Origin: Desulfotomaculaceae bacterium | GTDB lineage: Bacteria > Bacillota > Desulfotomaculia > Desulfotomaculales > Pelotomaculaceae | Direction: 5' to 3' | Length of the DNA stretch: 21,293 nucleotides | Assembly: GCA_028704035.1 (NCBI GenBank) | Contig: JAQVLS010000001.1 | Coordinates: 1 to 21,293 of the forward strand | Part shown: positions 1 through 6,096 of the stretch, piece after piece | How the letters are laid out: each line of letters begins with the position of its first letter | How positions within the stretch are numbered: the stretch's first letter is position 1 | Made by a program: the position numbers and the translations under genes | Notes under the pieces: generated by a model | What the model was told of the DNA's origin: nothing | The model's input: the letters and a program-made list of their open reading frames with translations, nothing else | Databases searched by the model: none

Positions 1-385
1 GGACTTCGCCTACTACTCTCAGTAGCTGTCGGGTGCGGTAGGACCTGGTTGGGTTCCCCGGGAACTTTTTATCCGTCAGATTGGGGTCATCCTCGATGCT
101 GCCGGTGGGCTCCACACGATAGATCCGGCCGGGTTCGTCGCCCACCGCCAGTTCAGCTCCCCATATAGCCGCATCCAGTGTCGCGGTCAGATAGATGTAG
201 TTGGCCTTCTTTCGCCCGCCATAGTTAGAGCTGTAACCGGGTTCCAACAAGTCCCCGGGCTTCAAGCCGGCTTTTGTGCCGTGATAGAAAGGCCCTGAGT
301 GCGCGGATCTGCCGGGCTGCAATGCAGTAGACAAATCGGACATTTCCTCTTTGTTCACTGCAATTAAATCTTCTTTTTTATTCAT
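1..385 (-). CDS. arr: Rifampin ADP-ribosyltransferase (Arr), 3' end beyond window
   Basis: Predicted to inactivate rifamycins in the cytoplasm by transferring ADP-ribose from NAD+ to the ansa-chain hydroxyl. Translation from the ATG at 385 gives 128 residues before the window edge. The family is about 140 residues, so only the last dozen or so are missing. Visible family signatures are FYHGTKAGLKPGDLLEPGY (33-51, with the NAD-binding His35), YIYLTATLDAAIWGAE (63-78) and VEPTGSIEDDPNLTDKKFPG (91-110), followed by the RVVGEV stretch that precedes the C-terminus. These match Arr proteins almost word for word. D99 or D100 sits where the catalytic Asp of the H-Y-D triad is expected. The upstream GGGGGG is a weak ribosome binding site; Met15 is an alternative start. 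It lies last in a minus-strand series, 45 bases after the preceding ORF, so cotranscription is possible. Chromosomal arr genes are common in environmental bacteria and need not mean recent transfer. Confidence 0.93.
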   Translation of the reverse strand, partial: MNKKEDLIAVNKEEMSDLSTALQPGRSAHSGPFYHGTKAGLKPGDLLEPGYSSNYGGRKKANYIYLTATLDAAIWGAELAVGDEPGRIYRVEPTGSIEDDPNLTDKKFPGNPTRSYRTRQLLRVVGEV

Positions 386-430
386 GCTAAGGCCCCCCAA
401 CAATTCCCATTTATCACTGCAAAAAATGGC

Positions 431-688
431 TTATTTCATGTCAACATCAAACCATGACCCAAAACCAACATTTCCTGCCTCGGGACCACTCTCGACAGTT
501 AAATTGACATATTTTATGACCTTATAGCCCAACCCGTAGTATTCTGTTGAGCCGCCATCTTTATATCTTATTACTGGAATGGCAAAAATAAGTGACTTAT
601 TTGCCTTTGCTAAAGAAAAATCTGTAATGAAAAATGTAATTCGAACAATTAATATTGCACTAATAACATATTGTCTCCTTTTTGCCAT
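431..688 (-). CDS. Small single-pass membrane protein of unknown function
   Basis: An 85-residue protein if started at the ATG at 688 (MAKRRQYVI...). The reading frame stays open further upstream, to 829, but that extension overlaps the end of the upstream gene, so I prefer 688, where GAAGGA lies about 12 bases upstream. Residues 1-5 are basic (AKRR), followed by a hydrophobic run at about 7-22, so an N-in signal anchor or signal peptide is likely. The C-terminal half is soluble and contains IRYKDGGSTEYYGLGYKVIKYVN (split here as IRYKDGGSTEYYGLGY then KVIKYVN). I have the impression of having seen this motif in short clostridial hypothetical proteins, but I cannot name a function. It sits 49 bases downstream of the YfjL-like gene on the same strand, so the two probably act together at the membrane. 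Codon use is more AT-rich than in the window's metabolic genes. Confidence 0.7.
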   Translation of the reverse strand: MAKRRQYVISAILIVRITFFITDFSLAKANKSLIFAIPVIRYKDGGSTEYYGLGYKVIKYVNLTVESGPEAGNVGFGSWFDVDMK

Positions 689-737
689 ATGCTCAAGCTT
701 CCTTCTCAAAAATATATTGCGCAATTTAAGAATGCAG

Positions 738-1478
738 CTATTTGTGGCTTTTGCTAAAGGCAGTGATCCCATCATATTCCGTATTGGTGATCGCCTGTTG
801 TAAAATTTCTTCCAAACTTTCGCTTTCAATATGTGCAGGCTTTATATTTCTGAGTTCAGTTAATACTGTTTCATGTTGACTGGTAATGCCAAATTTTGCA
901 GCAGCGTATCCGTTTTCCTTCATTACATCACAGGTTGTCTTTAAAATTTCAGAAAGGTGTTTTGCATCCGTACCCCCAGTGCAGCGGATTACGATATTAA
1001 CATTTTCAACTAGTTTTTTATCAAAGGCTGAATCAAGCTCAAAATCGTATTTCGTGAGTTTTTCCGGTATTACAGATAGATTAGTAACATCATTGATTTT
1101 TGCCTGCACCAATGGCGTTAAGCTTTTTTTATATTGATCACGAAACCTGTCCATAGTATTCATACCAGAGAGCACTGAAACCTCATAATCATCTCTAAAT
1201 ATTTCCCCATCCCGGTAACTGAGAAAAAAGTGGGTATCTATACTCGTGCTGGAAGTAACAGATATAAGATATGAGCCATTTTTAGGATTATAGGTAACTT
1301 TTTTAATCTCTAAATTTAAATGACCGTATTTATCGTTTATATATGCCAGGGCTTTACCTTTCGCTACCTTTGCCGATACAGGATTTCCCAAAAAAGAATT
1401 AGCCATAAAAAGTATGGCTAGTATCAGCAAAAAGGCAGCTATACCTACGGTAATCTTTAGCAGAACCTTTTTCTTCAT
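738..1478 (-). CDS. YfjL-like membrane-anchored protein
   Basis: A 246-residue protein with a basic start (MKKKVLLK), a hydrophobic segment at about residues 8-29, and an extracytoplasmic domain. Just after the anchor comes GNPVSAKVAKGKALAYINDKYG (31-52, shown only as a motif description: NPVS, then A-x-x-x-A-x-x-Y-I, then K/E-Y). This is the pattern of the YfjL-like/small lipoprotein-like families of Bacillota, whose function is unknown. The rest alternates beta-strand-like stretches (YLISVTSS, THFFLSYRDGEIFRDDYEV) with a second half that contains VNIVIRCTGGTDAKHLSEIL. There is no lipobox cysteine, so it is probably anchored by its N-terminal helix. AGAGGAA lies 6 bases before the ATG. It begins 18 bases after the ArsC-like selenoprotein gene and is likely cotranscribed with it. 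The family assignment is moderate; the coding call is strong. Confidence 0.8.
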   Translation of the reverse strand: MKKKVLLKITVGIAAFLLILAILFMANSFLGNPVSAKVAKGKALAYINDKYGHLNLEIKKVTYNPKNGSYLISVTSSTSIDTHFFLSYRDGEIFRDDYEVSVLSGMNTMDRFRDQYKKSLTPLVQAKINDVTNLSVIPEKLTKYDFELDSAFDKKLVENVNIVIRCTGGTDAKHLSEILKTTCDVMKENGYAAAKFGITSQHETVLTELRNIKPAHIESESLEEILQQAITNTEYDGITAFSKSHK

Positions 1479-1496
1479 TTCTTATTCCTCTGTCCC

Positions 1497-1841
1497 CTAC
1501 AAAATAGCCCCAATTTGCTCAGGCTCGAATCCCACCACCAGTTTTTTACCGTCGGTGAGCAGGGGACGGAACATGGCTTTGGGGTTGGCGGACAAAAGCT
1601 CCGCCACTTCATTTTCGGACAGGTCTTTGGCGTTGATTTTTATATCCTTATAAGTCTTGCTTCTTTCGTTAAGCAGATCGTGCATTTTTAGGCCGCCCAG
1701 GCCGGCCAGTGCAAACAATTCCGCGGCAGTGGGCGGTTCTTTGACTATGTTATGGTAAGTATAGTCGGCGCCTTTTTCCGAAAGCCACGCTTTCGCTTTC
1801 CGGCAGGTGGTTCAGGTGGGAAAACAATAAAACTTCAGCAT
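1497..1841 (-). CDS. ArsC/Spx-family thiol-redox protein with in-frame TGA (probable selenoprotein)
   Basis: Open-reading analysis that treats TGA as stop finds only the last 73 residues, but the same frame continues upstream to an ATG at 1841 with a strong AAGGAGG about 9 bases before it. The 114-residue product starts MLKFYCFPT-U-TTCRKAKAWL, where U is the TGA at 1814-1812 (codon 10). In the Spx/ArsC/YffB family this position is the redox-active cysteine of the CxxC pair (Spx Cys10-xx-Cys13), so the protein has U10-x-x-C13. The rest fits the family: a KAKAWLSEKG helix, a middle part (DLLNERSKTYKDI), MFRPLLTDGKKLVVGF near the C-terminus, and a length of 114 against the usual 110-120. A hairpin lies 8 bases past the TGA. 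This argues for selenocysteine insertion, although a nonsense mutation cannot be excluded. Predicted role: cytoplasmic thiol/selenol oxidoreductase; arsenate reduction is only one option. Confidence 0.85.
1778..1803 (-). promoter_or_regulatory. Candidate bacterial SECIS hairpin inside the ArsC-like gene
   Basis: On the minus strand, 8 bases after the in-frame TGA, CCGGAAAGC pairs with GCTTTCGG (8 pairs with one bulged G), leaving the 9-base apical loop GAAAGCGTG. A small stem-loop immediately 3' of a UGA, with G and GU in the loop, is what SelB recognises in bacterial selenoprotein mRNAs. The pairing is seen directly; the SelB role is inference. Confidence 0.55.
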
Positions 1842-2124
1842 GCTTATTTACCTCCTTATCGATGTTCAATGATCCAATAAAGATTTCTTATAAATGTGTT
1901 TTTTTATATACTAGCATGGGGCATTTGATTTGAACAGAGAAAGTGATTAGTTATTGCAGCGATTATATGCGGTTTTACGGAGTTCATGTCGGGACAAAAA
2001 ACAGATAAGATTTTTACTTACCTGGTTTTCTCAGAGTTTAAGAATAATTTGAACTTAGAAGAGTAAATAGCCCAAAAACAAAGAAGAAAGGTGTGTAACA
2101 GGGAAAAATATTGTTGCTAAGAAT

Positions 2125-2153
2125 AAGCCCGCCGGTTAAAAACCGTCGGGCTT
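2125..2153 (+). terminator. Hairpin with 13-base arms, terminator-like
   Basis: AAGCCCGCCGGTT and AACCGTCGGGCTT pair over 13 positions with one mismatch around an AAA loop, followed by GTATTTT. The T-run is on the plus-strand side, yet no clear plus-strand gene precedes it, so it may serve a lost gene or a small RNA that starts in 1860-2100. Confidence 0.6.
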
Positions 2154-2189
2154 GTATTTTCATCTATCACCGGCAGGTTTGGTTATAAA

Positions 2190-2273
2190 TCAAGTGCTTG
2201 AGCCGGCGCCCTTGTTTTTCATAGAGAGTGAGACCCTGCCCCGCTCCACATCTACAGCCAGCACCCATATTCT
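2190..2273 (-). pseudogene. Remnant of an S1 RNA-binding domain
   Basis: The minus frame reads RIWVLAVDVERGRVSLSMKN followed by a short tail and a TGA at 2190. This closely matches the last two strands of S1/OB-fold domains (pattern V-x-V-L-x-V-D-x-x-R-x-R-I/V-S-L-S-M/L-K), as in RpsA, Tex or YabR-type proteins. Upstream in the same frame there is a TAA at 2298-2300 and nothing S1-like, so only about 28 residues survive. It is read here as the decayed 3' end of an S1-domain gene. A chance match is possible because the segment is short. Confidence 0.45.
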
Positions 2274-2476
2274 ATATAAACATTTAATGGGCTGTAATTA
2301 TTTTCTCCTTTTAAGGCCGGCCCGGATCAGGGAAATAATGCTACGAATTTTTATTAAACCGATTATAATAAGAAGTAACCATTCACTGCAGGAATCACAG
2401 GCGCAGCCCGGGAATAACACGGGTAATGGCGGGGTGAAACCGGTCGAGGTTTGTTACCTGCTGGCGAATTTTGTAT

Positions 2477-2491
2477 GGGGGACTGTCCCCC
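2477..2491. repeat. GGGGGA-CTG-TCCCCC palindrome
   Basis: A perfect 6-bp stem with a 3-base loop, directly before the ribosome binding site of the ankyrin gene. Its G-rich GGGGAC/GTCCCC character resembles the palindromes at 3360-3394 and 7496-7525. It may be a dispersed repeat remnant, or it may affect initiation of the downstream gene. Confidence 0.4.
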
Positions 2492-2515
2492 TTAAAAAGG
2501 AGAGGAGTGGGGCAA

Positions 2516-3361
2516 TTGTCTGTTAATAAGCTTATCAAGGCGGTCGGCAAAGGGGATCCGCCTGAAAAGATCAGGTACCTGGTCAGGGAAAAAGGCATAG
2601 ATGTAGACGCGCGTGATGAAAATGGCATGAGCTCTTTGATATATGCATCATTTTTTGGGCATAAGGATCTGGTGAAAGAGCTGCTGGACCTGGGGGCGGA
2701 TGTAAACGCCCGCGGGAACAGCGGTGTTACTGTCTTGATGGCTGCCCTGCAGAATGCCGCTAATGCGGATATTGCCAGGATGCTGATTGACAGCGGCGCC
2801 GATGTCAACGCCTGTGACGGGCAAGGCTTGACCCCGCTCATGACTGCCATATACACTGACAGTTTTGAGATAATGCTGTATTTACTTGAAAAGGGAGCTG
2901 ATATTGCAGTTAAAAACAGCAAGGGGTGGACCGCTCTGGACCTGGCCAAACAAAAAGGTGACAATCGGTTGCTGCAGGTCCTGTATCGATTTGGTTCTGA
3001 TAAGAATGCCGACCTGGTCTACGCGGCCAGGATCGGCGATGCAAGCTGGGTGAGCGAAATAATAAACGGCGGTACTGACGTCAACGCCTTTAATCAAGAC
3101 CAGGAGACCCCGCTTTTGTGGGCGGCGTTCAACGGCCATCATAGAGTGGCCAGGATCTTGCTGGAAAATGGGGCCAGGGTGGACGACAGGGGCAAGGGAG
3201 GATGGACTGCCCTGATGGCCGCAGTAGAAACCGGCAATGAAGATCTGGTAAAATTGCTGCTGGCGAATGGCGCCGATGTGAGTTTGCAAACTGATCAGGG
3301 TGACACAGCGCTAGCTTTAGCGCAAAAGAACGCATACAATAATATTATCAAGCTGCTGTAG
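2516..3361 (+). CDS. Ankyrin-repeat protein
   Basis: A 281-residue protein consisting almost wholly of about eight ankyrin repeats. The start is taken as TTG at 2516 because AGGAG (2503-2507) lies 8 bases before it; the frame is open to 2471 but with no better signal. Consensus pieces recur about every 33 residues: NGMSSLIYASFFGHKDLVKELLDLGADVNAR (described by its parts: T/S-x-L-x-x-A, GH, LV-x-x-LL, GADVNA), GVTVLMAAL, GLTPLMTAI, GWTALDLA, ETPLLWAAFNGH, GWTALMAAVETGN and DTALALAQ. Two arrays seem joined near residue 160, where NADLVYAARIGD restarts a capping-like repeat resembling the N-terminal VNKLIKAVGKGD. There is no signal peptide, membrane segment or catalytic domain, so it is a cytoplasmic protein-binding scaffold with an unknown partner. 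It appears to be a single-gene unit with a hairpin overlapping its stop codon. Confidence 0.93.
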   Translation: MSVNKLIKAVGKGDPPEKIRYLVREKGIDVDARDENGMSSLIYASFFGHKDLVKELLDLGADVNARGNSGVTVLMAALQNAANADIARMLIDSGADVNACDGQGLTPLMTAIYTDSFEIMLYLLEKGADIAVKNSKGWTALDLAKQKGDNRLLQVLYRFGSDKNADLVYAARIGDASWVSEIINGGTDVNAFNQDQETPLLWAAFNGHHRVARILLENGARVDDRGKGGWTALMAAVETGNEDLVKLLLANGADVSLQTDQGDTALALAQKNAYNNIIKLL

Positions 3362-3394
3362 GGAGACAGGGGGGGACGTTTTTTTTGTCTCCCT
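3360..3394 (+). terminator. Palindrome overlapping the ankyrin stop codon (terminator or repeat copy A)
   Basis: AGGGAGACA (3360-3368) pairs perfectly with TGTCTCCCT (3386-3394), enclosing a loop of seven Gs, ACG and a run of Ts. It starts within the stop codon of the ankyrin gene. The composition G-run, ACG, T-run between complementary arms is shared with the element at 7496-7530, so it may be a member of a dispersed small palindrome family that also acts as terminator. Confidence 0.55.
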
Positions 3395-3674
3395 CTGAAA
3401 TCAGAATTTTTTGACCTAGCACGTTGTAGATATAAAGGACAGCTGTGTTATCATAAACGTTAACACAGCCCCTCACGCACCAGTTTTTCAGGTATCTGAT
3501 TACGGATTGGTAGCAGACGCCAAGGAATTCCTCCCGGTGTTGCTGGGAAAAATCAGGGAACATAGAGTAAGGTTTATAATTTGTTAATAAATAATAAACA
3601 TTTAGTTAATCTACCCCCGGTATAATGATAAAAAGCATTGATAAAATCTACTTTATCGGGGGGGAGGGATAAAA
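3362..3674. other. Intergenic stretch with a strong hairpin and a -10 box
   Basis: No gene is supported here. A 71-codon minus-strand ORF (3348-3563) lacks a ribosome binding site and family resemblance. Visible elements are the palindrome at 3360-3394, a 9-bp perfect hairpin at 3442-3469, a TATAAT at 3621-3626 without a good -35 box, and a small GATAAA/TTTATC inverted repeat at 3640-3657 just before the ribosome binding site of the 31-residue ORF. Confidence 0.5.
3442..3469. repeat. Perfect 9-bp inverted repeat
   Basis: GCTGTGTTA (3442-3450) and TAACACAGC (3461-3469) form a perfect stem around the 10-base loop TCATAAACGT. Neither side is followed by a T-run, so it does not look like a terminator. 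It could be an operator, a transposon-end hairpin or a structured RNA segment. Confidence 0.5.
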
Positions 3675-3770
3675 ATGGGTATTATGGTTGTTGTTTTCAT
3701 TACTCTATTTTTCGTAATGGGGATACCCCGGCTCGAAGATTATGTTATCGCAGCAAGGTGTCCCGCCTGA
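3675..3770 (+). CDS. 31-residue hydrophobic micro-protein
   Basis: A short ORF, ATG to TGA, encodes MGIMVVVFITLFFVMGIPRL followed by EDYVIAARCPA. GGGAGGG (3662-3668 region) lies 6 bases before the ATG, and a TATAAT at 3621-3626 lies about 50 bases upstream, so both transcription and translation signals are plausible. The first 17 residues form one transmembrane helix with no charge; the tail is amphipathic with one cysteine. It stands alone between the ankyrin gene and the 3' end of the convergent hisF-like gene. I do not recognise the family. The support is the ribosome binding site plus the clean membrane-helix sequence. Confidence 0.5.
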   Translation: MGIMVVVFITLFFVMGIPRLEDYVIAARCPA

Positions 3771-3793
3771 TGTATATTAATGAGGAAGTTGAT

Positions 3794-4555
3794 TTACTGC
3801 GTTTTGACGCCGTTGTCACCCAGGTATTTTTTTAGTTCGACAATATTGATCTCGCCAAAGTGGAAAACTGATGCCGCGAGCAGTATGTCAGCCTTTCCAT
3901 CCTGGGCGGCTTCCAGAAAATGCTCCATCGTGCCGGCTCCGCCGGAAGCGATTACCGGAACTTTTACCACCTCTTTGATGCCGCGGATTAGTGGGATATC
4001 ATACCCGGTTTTGGCTCCGTCACGGGTTTTGCTGGTAGGCAGTATGTAGCCGGCGCCCCTGGTTTCCGCCTCCTGGGCCCATGCGACAGCGTCTTTACCT
4101 GTGGGGGTGTTGCCGCCGTCAATGTATACTTCATAACCGGAAGGGAGGGCCGGGTTACGGTCAACATCAATAGCTACCACCAGCTTGGCGGAGCCAAATT
4201 TCGCGGCGGCCAGGTCTATTAAACCGGGATTACGGAAGGCGGCGCTGCTGATGGAAACGCGGTCAGCCCCCGCTTCCAGGGCCTCGCTTACGCCTGCTAT
4301 GGAAGCTATGCCACCGCCCACTGTGAATGGCACGGTTGCGACCCGGGCCACCCGCCGCACCGCATCCAAAGTAGTCTTTCTTTTTTCGATGGTAGCTGTG
4401 ATATCCAAAAAGGCCAGCTCGTCAGCCCCGTTCCGGCAGTAAATCCTGGCGCATTCGACCGGATCGCCTGCGTCTTTAAGATTTACAAAATGGACCCCTT
4501 TTACTACTCTCCCGTCTTTCATGTCAAGACAGGGCATTATCAAAACCTTACTCAA
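3794..4555 (-). CDS. hisF: HisF-type imidazole glycerol phosphate synthase cyclase subunit, or HisF-like paralogue
   Basis: A (beta/alpha)8 enzyme of 253 residues, the normal HisF length, when started at the TTG at 4555 with AAAGGAGAT about 11 bases upstream; the ATG at 4585 would add ten residues not found in the family. HisF uses ammonia from HisH to convert PRFAR to imidazole glycerol phosphate plus AICAR in histidine synthesis. Family segments: VLIMPCLDMKDGRVVKGVHF (catalytic Asp equivalent to T. maritima D11, and Lys19), DAGDPVE, ADELAFLDITA, PFTVGGGI, VVAIDVDRNP (D130 equivalent), TRDGAKTGYD (D176 equivalent) and VIASGGAG. Oddities: the usual VSINTAA is VSISSAA, and LLTSxDRDGTK is LPTSKTRDGAK, so an otherwise constant Asp and two phosphate-site residues differ. 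No hisH or other his gene is nearby. A HisF-like paralogue with another amidotransferase partner, as in the WbuYZ systems of O-antigen synthesis, is possible. Confidence 0.88.
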   Translation of the reverse strand: MSKVLIMPCLDMKDGRVVKGVHFVNLKDAGDPVECARIYCRNGADELAFLDITATIEKRKTTLDAVRRVARVATVPFTVGGGIASIAGVSEALEAGADRVSISSAAFRNPGLIDLAAAKFGSAKLVVAIDVDRNPALPSGYEVYIDGGNTPTGKDAVAWAQEAETRGAGYILPTSKTRDGAKTGYDIPLIRGIKEVVKVPVIASGGAGTMEHFLEAAQDGKADILLAASVFHFGEINIVELKKYLGDNGVKTQ

Positions 4556-4608
4556 TACCGTTATATCTCCTTTCAAATAAGACATGTTCCCTTTGGGGTT
4601 TTGAAGGT

Positions 4609-4637
4609 ATTATATATTCTAATTTTACATACTACAA
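4609..4637 (-). promoter_or_regulatory. Sigma-A-type promoter of the hisF-like gene
   Basis: On the minus strand, TTGTAG (4637-4632), a 17-base spacer and TATAAT (4614-4609). The predicted start of transcription near 4602 gives a leader of about 47 bases before the TTG at 4555. Confidence 0.6.
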
Positions 4638-4639
4638 GT

Positions 4640-4664
4640 AAAAGGATCAGGCTAAAAGGATCAG
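4640..4664. repeat. Tandem 11-base direct repeat
   Basis: AAAAGGATCAG occurs at 4640-4650 and again at 4654-4664, a 14-base period. It lies just upstream of the hisF-like promoter and may be a pair of binding sites for a regulator of one or both divergent genes. Confidence 0.4.
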
Positions 4665-4677
4665 TCAATTAAACAGT

Positions 4678-4700
4678 GAAATAAATGATGAATTTATTTC
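4678..4700. promoter_or_regulatory. Perfect 9-bp palindrome in the divergent hisF/namZ intergenic region
   Basis: GAAATAAAT (4678-4686) and ATTTATTTC (4692-4700) around GATGA. It is AT-rich, has no T-run and sits between two divergent genes, which suits an operator for a dimeric repressor more than a terminator. Confidence 0.4.
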
Positions 4701-4771
4701 CTGCAAAATAGTTGCAACCAAATGGCCGGCTGCGGCGTCTAACTGTTTAGGAAAAATATACTGATAACGGG

Positions 4772-6082
4772 GTGGAAAAATTGAAAAAAATACTGCCGTT
4801 GATACTGGTCATTTGTTTATTATTGTTTTTAGCGGGCTGCAGTGAGAATAGCGGGAACAATGAAGCAGAAAGCCCGCAGACGGCTCTTGAATCCGCGCTG
4901 GGACCCGGAACAGCGGCAGAGCCAAACCGGGACGGGGAGGACAAAACGCCGCCGGCGGCGGAGCCCCGCGGTGAAACCGTGCAGCTGAAGCTGGGTAATG
5001 AATTGCTGATGAGCAAATATCATTACCTGGTAGAAGGGAAGAGAGTAGGGCTTGTAACAAACCAAAGCGGCGTGAACAGCCGGGGTGAAAGTATTATCGA
5101 TCTGCTTGCCGGTGATAAATCAGTGCGCCTGACAGCGCTTTACGGCCCCGAACACGGCATCGACGGCGCTGCCAAAGCGGGGGAGTATGTGGAGTCCTAT
5201 GTCCATCCCGCATTGGGTATCCCCGTCTACAGCCTCTACGGCAGCACCAGGATGCCCACTGCGGACATGCTGGGCAATATCGACGTCCTTGTTTTTGACA
5301 TCCAGGACATCGGGTCGAGGACATACACTTACATGTCCACCTTGAATTACTGTATGGCTGCGGCCAAGAAATACGGCAAGCCGGTGCTGGTGCTGGACCG
5401 CCCCAACCCAGTGGGGGGCCTTATTGTGGAGGGGCCTGTTCTCGAAGATCCTTATATAACCTTTGTCGGTGTGGACAACCTACCGATGGCCCACGGCATG
5501 ACAGCAGGGGAACTGGCGCAGTATTTTAACCGCAAAATCGGCGCCGAACTGAAGGTGATTCCCATGGAGGGCTATTCCAGGAAGATGATCTACCAGGACA
5601 CCGGGCTGTCGTGGGTTCAGACATCACCTAACATACCCGATCTCGACTCGGTTTTCGGTTACATGGCCACCGGCCTGGGGGAAGGAACCGGTATCGCGCA
5701 GGCTGACAAATTCAAGTGGATCGGCGGTAAAGGCATTGACGCGCAGAGGTTCGCCGGTCTCCTTAATAACACGGGACTGCCGGGAGTGACCTTCGTTCCG
5801 GAAATCAGGGGAGAAGCAGGCGGGGTCCGCCTGAAAATCCAGGACTATCATTCATTTAACCCGGCCAAAACAGGTATCTATGCCCTGGCGTACGCCCACT
5901 CGCTGAATAATTTCACCGTGCCGAAAAGCGGTAAGACCATGGTGATGTTTGATAAGATTATGGGCAGCGATAAAATCGGCCGATATCTAGAGCAGGGTCT
6001 CACCCCGCAGCAGATCGAGGCGAATTATACCCCCGCTTTGAACAAGTTCAAAGCAGAGCGAGAAAAGTATCTTATATATTAG
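4772..6082 (+). CDS. namZ: DUF1343/NamZ-type exo-beta-N-acetylmuramidase lipoprotein
   Basis: A 436-residue secreted lipoprotein. The N-terminus has basic residues, a hydrophobic core (ILPLILVICLLLFL) and the lipobox LAGC with Cys23 as the lipidated residue, followed by a low-complexity linker rich in N, E, P and G (about 24-70). The DUF1343 domain fills the rest: GLVTNQSGV, LYGPEHGIDGAAKAGEYV with the PEHG motif that holds the proposed catalytic Glu, VYSLYG, DVLVFDIQDIGSRTYTY, VLDRPNPVGG and a C-terminal LTPQQIEANY stretch. NamZ of Bacillus subtilis releases terminal MurNAc from peptidoglycan fragments in cell-wall recycling; the same role outside the membrane is inferred here. The start is GTG at 4772 or, equally possible, TTG at 4781 with GGTGG 5 bases upstream; both keep the signal peptide. 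It is a single-gene unit closed by a strong hairpin. Confidence 0.92.
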   Translation: MEKLKKILPLILVICLLLFLAGCSENSGNNEAESPQTALESALGPGTAAEPNRDGEDKTPPAAEPRGETVQLKLGNELLMSKYHYLVEGKRVGLVTNQSGVNSRGESIIDLLAGDKSVRLTALYGPEHGIDGAAKAGEYVESYVHPALGIPVYSLYGSTRMPTADMLGNIDVLVFDIQDIGSRTYTYMSTLNYCMAAAKKYGKPVLVLDRPNPVGGLIVEGPVLEDPYITFVGVDNLPMAHGMTAGELAQYFNRKIGAELKVIPMEGYSRKMIYQDTGLSWVQTSPNIPDLDSVFGYMATGLGEGTGIAQADKFKWIGGKGIDAQRFAGLLNNTGLPGVTFVPEIRGEAGGVRLKIQDYHSFNPAKTGIYALAYAHSLNNFTVPKSGKTMVMFDKIMGSDKIGRYLEQGLTPQQIEANYTPALNKFKAEREKYLIY

Positions 6083-6096
6083 TTCGCAGCAAGAGG

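Larger units (their letters stand above)
1842..2515. other. Gene-poor stretch between divergent units
   Basis: No convincing intact gene lies here. Contents I can see: the ribosome binding site and probable promoter of the minus-strand selenoprotein (TTCAAA, 18 bases, TATATA on the minus strand near 1935-1906, weak); a possible 26-codon plus-strand ORF at 1986-2066 (MSGQKTDKIF..., poor ribosome binding site, probably chance); a terminator-like hairpin at 2125-2153; a decayed S1-domain-like fragment at 2190-2273 on the minus strand; and directly upstream in that same minus frame a stop-delimited stretch with a C-x-C-x-x-C motif and a hydrophobic run (2298-2420), which lacks a visible ribosome binding site. 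A 124-codon plus-strand ORF across 2152-2526 does not look like protein. Confidence 0.5.

Noticed and set aside
738..829. The longer 132-codon version of the small membrane protein ORF starting at 829
   Set aside because: It overlaps the 3' end of the YfjL-like gene, and residues before the Met at 688 look like out-of-frame translation of that gene.
2152..2526. A 124-codon plus-strand frame before the ankyrin gene
   Set aside because: Translation is not protein-like, no ribosome binding site, and it runs across a terminator hairpin arm and into the next gene.
2395..2964. A 189-codon minus-strand frame opposite the ankyrin gene
   Set aside because: Antisense of regular ankyrin repeats, which explains its repetitive Ser/Pro composition.
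3348..3563. A 71-codon minus-strand frame, briefly considered as a transposase fragment
   Set aside because: No ribosome binding site, includes a perfect hairpin, and no convincing transposase motif.
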